64,000 nt of DNA from Clostridium sp. 28_17 (lineage in GTDB: Bacteria > Bacillota > Clostridia > TANB77 > CAG-508): positions 1 through 64,000 of the forward strand of contig MNRS01000017.1 in assembly GCA_001916065.1 (NCBI GenBank). Reading direction: 5' to 3'. This document shows, in pieces, positions 15,812 to 25,942 of this stretch. Both the position numbers and the translations under genes were made by a program. Under the pieces are notes generated by a model, which saw only the letters and a program-made list of their open reading frames with translations, searched no databases and was not told where the DNA came from. The first letter of the stretch is position 1. Every line of letters begins with the position of its first letter.

Positions 15812-15859
15812 TAGATTTTTATAATTATTCAAATTTTTTTATAAAACTAATACTATAAT

Positions 15860-16990
15860 TTATCTACTTTCACTATAAATATAATCCATTGTATGTCCAC
15901 CTATTATTTCGCCAGTTGTCGCATCAACAAAATAACTATATGCTCCCTCTGTGTATCTTTTTGTTACATTGTCTCCGAAATTATCTTCATAATTTATAAC
16001 AACTACCCACGCTTTTCTTATTTTATCATCTACTTTATAATATGTTCTTTCTTCAACCGGATAATTAGGTGTTTGCATTGCTTCGTAATGTTTATCTGTA
16101 TTGTTTGTTCTATCATAGGCATCAGCATTCATTTTTACAACCATTAATTTTGTTTTTGTGTTTTTTACTTTATTTTTTGCTACTTTTTTATCTTCTTTTA
16201 AGGCAATATTTATTGCGTCTTGTTCTGTGATTACTGTTTCATTGTTGTCAAATGGAATATTCCTAACTCCAAACATGGCCATTTTCATGTTTTTGGATTC
16301 TAATGTTACTGTAATATCTTCATATGGATTATATACATCACCATATTTTTTATTATATGTTATATATATTCTAAATCCTGGTCCTCTGTCTTTTCCTTCA
16401 TTGTTTACAGATAGAACTTTTGTTATTTCATATTCTCCCTCTTTGTATCCAAATAATTTATAATATTTGTTGGCTAATTCTTTTGCTTGTTCTTCTGTCA
16501 TATATTTACTTGTATCTTGAATATTTTTATTATTGTCCCATATTTCTGAAAATTCTCCAGTTTGTCCATCAATGGTTATTTCATAATTGTCTTCTGTATC
16601 GAAACGATACAATATTTTAGTTGAATCTATTTCTTTAAAATGATTTGTACTTACTATATTAGAATTAAATCCAATTTGATTTAATTTTTCTATTGCAACT
16701 TTTTTCGCATCTTCTTCTGATATATTTTCTTTTTTACTTTCTTCAGTTACCTTTGTTATTTCTTCATAATCTCCAGAAGATAATTGGATTTTTTCTGGTG
16801 TTTTCCATACTCTTTCATATACTGCTGTCCCTGCAAATACAAATCCTGCACTTAAAATTATTCCTGCTATTGCTGTCACAACTGTTTTTAATATATTTCT
16901 TGTTTTTTTCTTTTCCATAACTATATCATTCTCCTCTTTTATTCTCGATATAGCAATTTTGGTTTTTATTTTATTTTTGTTAAATTCCAT
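15860..16990 (-). CDS. membrane-anchored anti-sigma-like protein, 376 aa
   Basis: A short cytoplasmic N-terminus (residues 1-30, KTKIAISRIKEENDIVMEKK) precedes one membrane segment (about 33-55) and a large extracytoplasmic region with two YcdB/PepSY-like repeats (ITIDGQTGEFSEIWD about 138-152, and YFVDATTGEIIGG about 353-365). It follows the ECF sigma gene by 2 bp. That gene order and topology fit an anti-sigma factor that holds the sigma factor at the membrane. No zinc HxxxCxxC motif is present, so the sigma-binding mode would differ from classical zinc anti-sigma factors. Confidence 0.7.
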   Translation of the reverse strand: MEFNKNKIKTKIAISRIKEENDIVMEKKKTRNILKTVVTAIAGIILSAGFVFAGTAVYERVWKTPEKIQLSSGDYEEITKVTEESKKENISEEDAKKVAIEKLNQIGFNSNIVSTNHFKEIDSTKILYRFDTEDNYEITIDGQTGEFSEIWDNNKNIQDTSKYMTEEQAKELANKYYKLFGYKEGEYEITKVLSVNNEGKDRGPGFRIYITYNKKYGDVYNPYEDITVTLESKNMKMAMFGVRNIPFDNNETVITEQDAINIALKEDKKVAKNKVKNTKTKLMVVKMNADAYDRTNNTDKHYEAMQTPNYPVEERTYYKVDDKIRKAWVVVINYEDNFGDNVTKRYTEGAYSYFVDATTGEIIGGHTMDYIYSESR

Positions 16991-16992
16991 CT

Positions 16993-17529
16993 CTAAATTC
17001 CTCCGTTATTCAATTCCTTCTTTATTTTCTTTCGTATTCTATGCAGTCTTGTCTTTACATTTAATTCAGAAATATTTAATTTTTTTGCTATATCTTTAAT
17101 TGACACAGATGAATAATAAAATAAATTTACAATTTTTATATCAATATCTTTTAGTTCTTTTATTTTTTGTTCTATATCCCATATTAATTCTCTATCATTT
17201 TCATACATATTTACACTATTTAATGCATCATTTTCAAAATCACTAATATCATAGACTATTTTCAATTTTCTATATTTTTCTTTTATCAAATTTTTGGTTA
17301 TTCCTGCTAAATATGAATTTAATGATACATTTATATTTAATCTATTTCTATTTTTCCATAATATAAAGAATGTGTCAGAATAGATTTCTTCTTTGTCTTC
17401 AAATGATAGTTTATTATTTGTTCCTTTGTTTATTATTGTGGTAATATATGGTGTAAAATCTTCTATTATTTGGTCCATATCAATTTCATTATTTTTATAA
17501 TATTTTTCTATTTGTATTACTTGTTTCAA
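16993..17529 (-). CDS. ECF-type RNA polymerase sigma factor, 178 aa
   Basis: Region 2 contains KEEIYSDTFFILWKNRNRL (about 46-64) and region 4 is DIKIVNLFYYSSVSIKDIAK then KLNISELNVKTRLHRIRKKI, a standard sigma-70 helix-turn-helix. The acidic linker between them is short. Two bases separate it from the anti-sigma-like gene. The start at 17529 is likely although the ribosome site is only moderately placed. Targets are unknown beyond possible autoregulation from the upstream site at 17587-17596. Confidence 0.9.
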   Translation of the reverse strand: MKQVIQIEKYYKNNEIDMDQIIEDFTPYITTIINKGTNNKLSFEDKEEIYSDTFFILWKNRNRLNINVSLNSYLAGITKNLIKEKYRKLKIVYDISDFENDALNSVNMYENDRELIWDIEQKIKELKDIDIKIVNLFYYSSVSIKDIAKKLNISELNVKTRLHRIRKKIKKELNNGGI

Positions 17530-17558
17530 TTTTAAAAAACTCCTTTATAAGATATCTT

Positions 17559-17573
17559 ACACTTATATAGTGT
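17559..17573. repeat. palindrome upstream of the sigma gene
   Basis: ACACT and AGTGT arms surround TATAT, 30-44 bp before the sigma start codon, overlapping the expected -10 region. It could be an operator for an additional regulator. Confidence 0.4.
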
Positions 17574-17586
17574 AGTTTAATTAGTG

Positions 17587-17596
17587 AAAGGTTACA
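17587..17596 (-). promoter_or_regulatory. candidate ECF -35 element
   Basis: On the minus strand the sequence TGTAACCTTT lies about 60 bp upstream of the sigma gene. A -35 with a central AAC is the hallmark of many ECF promoters, which suggests that the sigma factor transcribes its own operon. The -10 would lie near 17565-17575 but no unique consensus can be named. Confidence 0.4.
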
Positions 17597-17632
17597 CTTT
17601 TTTATATATTGAGTATGCTAAAAAGTATAATT

Positions 17633-17746
17633 AAAACTGAAAGTTGAAAATTTTCAGTTTTGTTCTAATTTATAAGAAAAATAAACAATATCTAGTAATT
17701 TTAAAAATGCATAAAAATATTGGAGCAGAAAACTTTCAAAGTTTTC
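17633..17746. other. intergenic region with two hairpins
   Basis: The 270 bp between the fic and sigma genes contain an imperfect hairpin (AAACTGAAA ... TTTTCAGTTT, about 17633-17661) and a perfect palindrome GAAAACTTT-C-AAAGTTTTC (17728-17746). The second could end fic transcription although no clean T-run follows. No gene is visible. Confidence 0.4.
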
Positions 17747-17799
17747 CACCCCAACTATTGACTTTCAGCCTTTTAGATTTTTCTTTATACCGTTTTAAT

Positions 17800-18405
17800 T
17801 TATAATTCTTCGGTTTTAAATGTGAAATAGCCTTCATATAGATAACTATTATCTATACCTTTCATATATACTTCTCTATCATTTATCTTATCAGTTAAAC
17901 TATGTTTTAGCAATTCTTTAATTTCTATATCTTTTATTGGACTGCGTTCCATTGCAAGCAAATAATCTGTTTTATCTACTTTGCTCCAGTCAACTACTAA
18001 ATTTAGCTCTTTCTTTAAAATTAAATCTAGCCATATTCTTGTACTTCTGCCATTTCCTTCTCTAAAAGGATGTGCTATATTCATTTCTACATATTTTTCT
18101 ATTATTTCTTCATATGTTGATTGTGGCATTTTTTCGATATTTTTAATTGCTTCTTCAAGATAAGTAAGAGGTGTAAATCTGAAATTTCCTTTTGCTATAT
18201 TTACTTTCCTTATATTTCCTGCAAATTCATATATTTCATCAAATAAATATTTATGAATTTTCTTTAAAGTTTCAAATGTTCCTGGCTCTAATTTATTTAA
18301 ATAACCTGTTTCAAACATTTCTTTTGCTCGTATTTTGCTAATTTTTTCTTCTTCTCTTGCAAGTTCTGCTTGGTCAGTAATATTTAATTTATTCTCTAAA
18401 ATCAT
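17800..18405 (-). CDS. class III Fic protein (self-inhibited AMPylator)
   Basis: 201 aa. The Fic core motif AHPFREGNGRSTR (about 111-123) matches HPFx(D/E)GNGRxxR, with the catalytic His and the anion-binding GNGR. The flap region is GNIRKVNIAKGNFRF (about 63-77). At the C-terminus SYLYEG (about 187-192) fits the inhibitory (S/T)xxxE(G/N) motif, which in class III proteins such as NmFic folds onto the active site of the same or a neighbouring monomer. It transfers AMP to a target protein when relieved. No separate antitoxin gene is adjacent, as expected. It follows lysS by 36 bp and may be read through from that operon. Confidence 0.9.
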   Translation of the reverse strand: MILENKLNITDQAELAREEEKISKIRAKEMFETGYLNKLEPGTFETLKKIHKYLFDEIYEFAGNIRKVNIAKGNFRFTPLTYLEEAIKNIEKMPQSTYEEIIEKYVEMNIAHPFREGNGRSTRIWLDLILKKELNLVVDWSKVDKTDYLLAMERSPIKDIEIKELLKHSLTDKINDREVYMKGIDNSYLYEGYFTFKTEEL

Positions 18406-18441
18406 TTTTTACCTCCTCAGGCATTTTTTACATACCAACTT

Positions 18442-19950
18442 TTAGTTTAAAGGTTTCATTGTTGGGAATAGTAATACATCTCTAATTGATGCAGCATCTG
18501 TTAATAACATTACTAATCTATCAACACCAATTCCTAAACCACCTGTTGGAGGCATACCATATTCAAGAGCTTGAATAAAGTCTTCATCCATCATACCTGC
18601 TTCTTCGTCTCCGGCATTTCTAGCTTCAACTTGTTTTTTAAATCTTTCATATTGGTCAATTGGGTCATTTAATTCTGAAAATGCATTTCCATATTCTCTA
18701 CCACCAATAAATATTTCAAATCTTTCTGTTAATCTTGGGTCTTTTGGACTTCTTTTTGCAAGTGGTGAAATTTCTACTGGATAATCATATATAAATGTTG
18801 GTTGTATTAATGTTTTTTCTACATACTCGTCAAAGAATAAGCTGATTACATCTCCTCTTGTTTCTTTTGTTGAGTCCGGAATTTCTAATCCTCTTTCTTT
18901 TGCTAATGCAACTGCTTCTTCGTCTGAATTGATTTCGTTGAAGTCAACTCCGCAAGCTTCTTTTATGCTATCTATCATAGTAATTCTTTTCCATCCTGGT
19001 GTTAAGTCAATATCTTGTCCTTGATATGTTATTTTTGTTGTTCCCAAAACTTTCATAGCACATTTTGTGAATATTTCTTCTGTTATATCCATCATATCAT
19101 TGTAATCTTGATATGCAGCATATAATTCTATTGATGTAAATTCTGGGTTATGTCTAATATCCATACCTTCATTTCTGAATATTCTTCCCATTTCATATAC
19201 TTTATCATATCCACCAACTATTAATCTTTTTAAGTTTAATTCTGTTGCAATTCTTAAATACATTGGTAAATCTAATGCATTGTGATGTGTTATAAATGGT
19301 TTTGCTGTTGCTCCACCTGATATTGTGTTTAATATTGGTGTTTCAACTTCTAGGTAACCTTTTTCGTCTAATATTCTTCTTATTTCTGTTATTATTTTGC
19401 TTCTTGTTTCAAATGTTTTCTTTACTTCTGGATTCATTATTAAATCAACATATCTTTGTCTATATCTCAAATCTGGATCTTTTAATCCATGGAATTTTTC
19501 TGGTAATGGTCTTAATGATTTTGAAAGTAATGTTACTTCTTTTGCATGTACAGAAATTTCTTCAGTTCTTGTTTTAAATACAAAACCTGTTATTCCAATG
19601 ATATCACCAATATCATATGTTTTAAATGCTTTATAGCTTTCTTCTCCTAAATCATTTATACTTACATAACTTTGGATTTTTTCATCACTGTCTTGTATTG
19701 TACAGAATGATGCTTTTCCCATTATTCTTTTTGCAATTATTCTACCAGCAACTGTTACATCTTTTTGTTCAAATTGTTCGTAATTTGCTTTTATTTCTCC
19801 TGCAGAATTTGTTCTATTAAATTTTGTTATTTCAAATGGGTCTTTTCCTTCTTCTTGTAATTCCTTTAATTTGTCTCTTCTTATTTGCATTAGATGGTTT
19901 ATATCTAATTCTTCTACTTCGTTATTATTGTTATTCTTATTTTCGCTCAT
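18442..19950 (-). CDS. lysS: lysyl-tRNA synthetase, class II
   Basis: 502 aa, the normal bacterial LysS length. The N-terminal OB-fold anticodon domain ([20 protein letters not shown], about 65-84) is followed by the class II core: motif 1 around [15 protein letters not shown], motif 2 [20 protein letters not shown] (about 262-281) and motif 3 [15 protein letters not shown] (about 474-488). It charges tRNA-Lys in the cytoplasm. It lies 34 bp after obgE in a run of housekeeping genes on the minus strand, with an AAGGAG site. No T-box leader is present. Confidence 0.97.
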   Translation of the reverse strand: MSENKNNNNNEVEELDINHLMQIRRDKLKELQEEGKDPFEITKFNRTNSAGEIKANYEQFEQKDVTVAGRIIAKRIMGKASFCTIQDSDEKIQSYVSINDLGEESYKAFKTYDIGDIIGITGFVFKTRTEEISVHAKEVTLLSKSLRPLPEKFHGLKDPDLRYRQRYVDLIMNPEVKKTFETRSKIITEIRRILDEKGYLEVETPILNTISGGATAKPFITHHNALDLPMYLRIATELNLKRLIVGGYDKVYEMGRIFRNEGMDIRHNPEFTSIELYAAYQDYNDMMDITEEIFTKCAMKVLGTTKITYQGQDIDLTPGWKRITMIDSIKEACGVDFNEINSDEEAVALAKERGLEIPDSTKETRGDVISLFFDEYVEKTLIQPTFIYDYPVEISPLAKRSPKDPRLTERFEIFIGGREYGNAFSELNDPIDQYERFKKQVEARNAGDEEAGMMDEDFIQALEYGMPPTGGLGIGVDRLVMLLTDAASIRDVLLFPTMKPLN

Positions 19951-19984
19951 TTTACTTTCTCCTTTTATATTTTAATTTTAAAAT

Positions 19985-22469
<2,485 letters not shown>

Positions 22470-22480
22470 TTTTCCTCCAT

Positions 22481-23488
22481 TTAGTAATCAAGCATCATTG
22501 CTTTTTTTACTTTTTTCATTGTTTCTTTTGCTACCGCTCTTGCTTTTTCTGTGCCTTCCATTAAAATTTTATCAACTTCTTCTGGATGTGCTTCGTAATA
22601 TGCTCTTTTTTCTCTTATTGGTCTCAATTCTTCAATTATATTTTTAGCAAGTTGTTTTTTGCATGCTACACAACCACGTTTTCCTGCTTTACATTCTTCA
22701 CATACTGTTTTTACATCTTCTTTTGGTGTAAATAAATTGTGATAATATGCAACCATACATATATCAGGATTTCCTGGATCATCTTTTTTTATTCTTGCTG
22801 GGTCTGTTACCGCACTCATGACTTTTTTTGTTATTTCTTCTTCACCATCTGATAAATAAATTGCATTTCCTAATGATTTACCCATTTTTTCGTTTCCGTC
22901 TAGTCCTTTTATTCTTTTTGAGTTTGATAGTACTGCTTTTGGTTCTTTTAGCACTCCTTCACCATATATACTGTTGAACTTTCTGACTATTTCTCTACAT
23001 TGTTCTATTAGTGGTAATTGGTCTTCTCCAACCGGTACTAGCTCACCTTCAAATGTTGTTATATCTGCAGCCTGACTTACTGGATATCCTAAAAATCCAT
23101 ATGTTACACTTTCTCCAAAGATGTCTCTTTTTTGTGCAATTTCTGTTTTTACTGTTGGATTTCTTTCTAGTCTAGCTATTGTTACCAAATTTGAATAGAA
23201 TACAGTTAGTTCCGCTGTCTCTGGTATCATTGATTGTATATATATTGTTGTTTTTTTAGGATCTATTCCCACTGATAAGTAATCCATTGCAACTTCTCTT
23301 ACATTTTTTCTTACTTTTTCTGGGTTGTTAAAGTTGTCTGTTAGTGCTTGTACATCTGCTATTAATATATATGGGTCATATTCTGGATTGTCTTGCATTT
23401 CTACTCTAGTTTTTAGGGATCCAAAATAGTGACCTATGTGTAATTTTCCTGTTGGTCTATCTCCTGTTAATACTCTCTTTTTATTCAT
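22481..23488 (-). CDS. trpS: tryptophanyl-tRNA synthetase
   Basis: 335 aa. The start at 23488 (MNKKRVLTGDRPTGKLHIGH) has a CGGAGG site; a longer form from 23527 is unsupported. Class I motifs: HIGH as GKLHIGHYFG and KMSKS as EKMGKSLGN. The late cysteine group CEECKAGKRGCVACK is often seen in clostridial TrpS. It charges tRNA-Trp and heads the trpS-hypothetical-obgE-lysS-fic unit, driven by the promoter at 23538-23566. No T-box is seen in the 39-bp leader. Confidence 0.95.
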   Translation of the reverse strand: MNKKRVLTGDRPTGKLHIGHYFGSLKTRVEMQDNPEYDPYILIADVQALTDNFNNPEKVRKNVREVAMDYLSVGIDPKKTTIYIQSMIPETAELTVFYSNLVTIARLERNPTVKTEIAQKRDIFGESVTYGFLGYPVSQAADITTFEGELVPVGEDQLPLIEQCREIVRKFNSIYGEGVLKEPKAVLSNSKRIKGLDGNEKMGKSLGNAIYLSDGEEEITKKVMSAVTDPARIKKDDPGNPDICMVAYYHNLFTPKEDVKTVCEECKAGKRGCVACKKQLAKNIIEELRPIREKRAYYEAHPEEVDKILMEGTEKARAVAKETMKKVKKAMMLDY

Positions 23489-23537
23489 TTTTATATTTCC
23501 TCCGTTAGTTCGCCCATTATTGGACATTGATGTTAAA

Positions 23538-23566
23538 AGTATACCATATTTTAGTTAAAATTTCAA
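23538..23566 (-). promoter_or_regulatory. sigma-A promoter of trpS operon
   Basis: On the minus strand TTGAAA (23561-23566), a 17-bp spacer and TATACT (23538-23543) with an upstream TGG (extended -10). It is located 50 bp upstream of the trpS start and divergent from dapA. Confidence 0.8.
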
Positions 23567-23664
23567 ATAAAATACGGTGTTTCTGTAAATTTTTATGTAT
23601 TTTTTTATTTTTTCCAAATATATTTGATATTATATCATATAAAAATGGAAAGGAAACTAATTTT

Positions 23665-24511
23665 ATGAAAAAAATATTATTTAAAGGTGCTGGTTCTGCA
23701 GTACCAACTCCATTTAATGAAAATGGTGTAAATTTAGAAGAGTTTAAACGATTTTTGCAATTTCAAATTGATAATGATATTGATGCTTTAATTGTTTGTG
23801 GTACAACTGGAGAAAGTTCAACAATGACTAAAGATGAAAAAATTGCTGTTATTAAATGTGCTGTCCAAATTGCAAATAAAAATAAAACTTCAACACGAAA
23901 AATTCCTGTTATTGCAGGAACTGGCTCAAATAATACCAAAGAAGCAATTGAAATGTCTAAAATTGCTGAGTCATTAGGTGTTGATGGACTTTTAGTTGTT
24001 ACACCATATTATAACAAAACAACCCAAAAAGGTTTAATTGCACATTATAAGGCAATTGCAGAAAATATTAATATTCCAATTATTTTATATAATGTACCTA
24101 GCAGAACAGGATTGAATATTGAGCCAGAAACATGTTTAGAATTATCAAAAATTGATAATATTGTTGCTATAAAAGAGGCCAGCCGGTAATATCTCTCAAG
24201 TTGCAGAAATTGCTTTTTTGTGTGGTGATAATCTGCATATTTACTCTGGTAATGATGATCAAGCAATTCCTATTTGCTCTTTAGGTGGATTGGGTGTTAT
24301 TTCTGTTTTATCAAATATAAAACCAAAATTTACGCATGATATGATTTGGAACTTTTTGAATGGAAATGTTCAAAAGGCAAAAACTATGCAATTAGATGCT
24401 ATTCCATTGATACAAGATTTATTTATAGAAGTTAATCCTATTCCTGTTAAGAGATCTTTAAATAAAATAGGCTTTAAATTCGGGAAAACGAGACTTCCTT
24501 TGTTGACATAA
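23665..24511 (+). pseudogene. dapA: 4-hydroxy-tetrahydrodipicolinate synthase, frameshifted and truncated
   Basis: The first frame (23665-24189) reads a clear DapA: GAGSAVPTPFNENGVNLEEF, CGTTGESSTM (about 44-53), VIAGTGSNNT, VTPYYNKTTQKG, ILYNVPSRTG and the Schiff-base Lys in VAIKEAS. An extra C near 24182-24185 then shifts the frame; the rest (GNISQVAEIAFLCGDN through NPIPVKRSLNKIGF and RLPLLT) continues one frame over to 24511. About a dozen residues after the usual RLPL are also missing, replaced by the promoter of the next gene. DapA makes lysine and dipicolinate precursors. Two lesions suggest real decay. Confidence 0.85.
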
Positions 24512-24530
24512 GTCCTTTTTATTATATAAT
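24503..24530 (+). promoter_or_regulatory. sigma-A promoter of tandem-HD gene
   Basis: Consensus TTGACA (24503-24508), a 16-bp spacer and TATAAT (24525-24530). The -35 element lies within the last codons of the broken dapA. Confidence 0.85.
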
Positions 24531-24570
24531 GTTGGCATAACAAAAATGTTAAGCACAAAAGGAGGCTTTT

Positions 24571-25902
24571 ATGGTCGAGTTTAAAAATGAAAATGGAACA
24601 ATTTGTTCCAAAACAGAAAAATACTATAATATCATAAAAAAATATGCTAAACGGTACAAATTAAAAAACACAAAGATTGCACTCGATTTGGCAATTATGT
24701 TACATCAGGATCAATTTAGAGATGGTGGTGCTCCATACATTATCCACCCATTAGAAGCAACAAATTACCTAATTTTATTAGGTATATGGAGTCCTATTTT
24801 CAAAATGGAATTGGATTCTTCTCATGATGAGTCACTTGCAGAAGAGCTTGCACATCAAGATTTGGATATTCTTTTAGCAGCAATGTTATTACATGATACA
24901 TTAGAAGACTGCAAAGATAAGCTGTCAAGTGGAGGAAATGAATTTGTTGATTGCTTTGGTTTACATCCAGATGTTTTGCTTTTTGTTCAGGCTTTAACCA
25001 AGAACAAGGATAATCCTAATTTTTCAAATTCCGGTTATTATGAGTATATCGGCACAAGATGGCAAACAAGCATCATGAAAATTGCTGATAGACTCAGCAA
25101 TTGTTCAACAATTGACTCGTTCAATACAAAGCGAATGGAAAAATATGTTAGAGAAATTGTTAGGTATTTTTATCCTATGATTTCCCGTACAAAAGATAAT
25201 TTTCCAAGCTTTTCACGAGTTCTTACTATAATGAAATATCTTATAGTATCAATCACTGAAACTGTTGCTGCTGTATTAAATTTGGATGATGTCTTAACAC
25301 CAGATTTATACGAAAAGACCTATTATTTTATAAAAGGCTTTGCAGTTGCAAAAGATAAGCAAAACACATTGAAGGCGTTGTCGCTTGCGCGTATGTATTA
25401 TGAAGGATATACACGTAAAAGCGGTGATCCATTTATTATTCACCCTTTAAGAGTTGCATCTTATTTGATAGCTCTCAAAATTGATGATGATGAAATCATT
25501 GCAGCTGCACTTCTACATGAAATAATCAAAAAATGCCACTTAGCATATAATGGTATTGAAATTTTAACACAATATCGTTTAAGTCCAAAGGTTTTAGATT
25601 ATGTTAGGCTACTTGCCAACAGTGAACAATATCCGCTTGATATTTATTATTCTGCCATGCAGGAATATCCAGAAGTATTGTTGCTTAAGCTTTCAAACAG
25701 AGCGCATACGTGTACTTCATTGGTTAAGGCTTCAGATATTAACACACTCAATTATCTAAATGAATGGAAGGAATATATTGTGGAATTAGGTACTTACGGT
25801 GCTAAACATTATCCAGCATATTCCAACTCAATTAAGTTGATGTGTTTTCAAATTGATGCTGTTTGCAATATAGTATCACATCTTAAGCCAATCAAAAGTT
25901 AA
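24571..25902 (+). CDS. tandem HD-domain protein, RelA/SpoT hydrolase-like, 443 aa
   Basis: Two HD_4-type (PF13328) repeats are visible. Domain 1 (about 35-190) has LHQDQFRDGGAPYIIHPLEA, MLLHDTLEDC and KIADRLSN, so the RelA/SpoT hydrolase ligands (H, HP, HD, ED, D) are all in place. Domain 2 (about 265-400) has YYEGYTRKSGDPFIIHPLRV but ALLHEIIKKC and KLSNRAHT: the first His, the HD and the last Asp are replaced. No synthetase, TGS or ACT domain follows. It could hydrolyse (p)ppGpp or a related nucleotide with domain 1 only. It has its own promoter, an AAAGGAGG site and a terminator. Confidence 0.75.
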   Translation: MVEFKNENGTICSKTEKYYNIIKKYAKRYKLKNTKIALDLAIMLHQDQFRDGGAPYIIHPLEATNYLILLGIWSPIFKMELDSSHDESLAEELAHQDLDILLAAMLLHDTLEDCKDKLSSGGNEFVDCFGLHPDVLLFVQALTKNKDNPNFSNSGYYEYIGTRWQTSIMKIADRLSNCSTIDSFNTKRMEKYVREIVRYFYPMISRTKDNFPSFSRVLTIMKYLIVSITETVAAVLNLDDVLTPDLYEKTYYFIKGFAVAKDKQNTLKALSLARMYYEGYTRKSGDPFIIHPLRVASYLIALKIDDDEIIAAALLHEIIKKCHLAYNGIEILTQYRLSPKVLDYVRLLANSEQYPLDIYYSAMQEYPEVLLLKLSNRAHTCTSLVKASDINTLNYLNEWKEYIVELGTYGAKHYPAYSNSIKLMCFQIDAVCNIVSHLKPIKS

Positions 25903-25918
25903 ACATTTTTAAACAAAT

Positions 25919-25942
25919 AAAGGGCTGGTATTCCAGTCCTTT
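25919..25942. terminator. bidirectional terminator
   Basis: AAAGGGCTGG pairs with CCAGTCCTTT around a 4-base loop, between the convergent tandem-HD gene and mutS. T-rich flanks exist on both sides; the mutS stop lies in the right arm. Confidence 0.7.
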
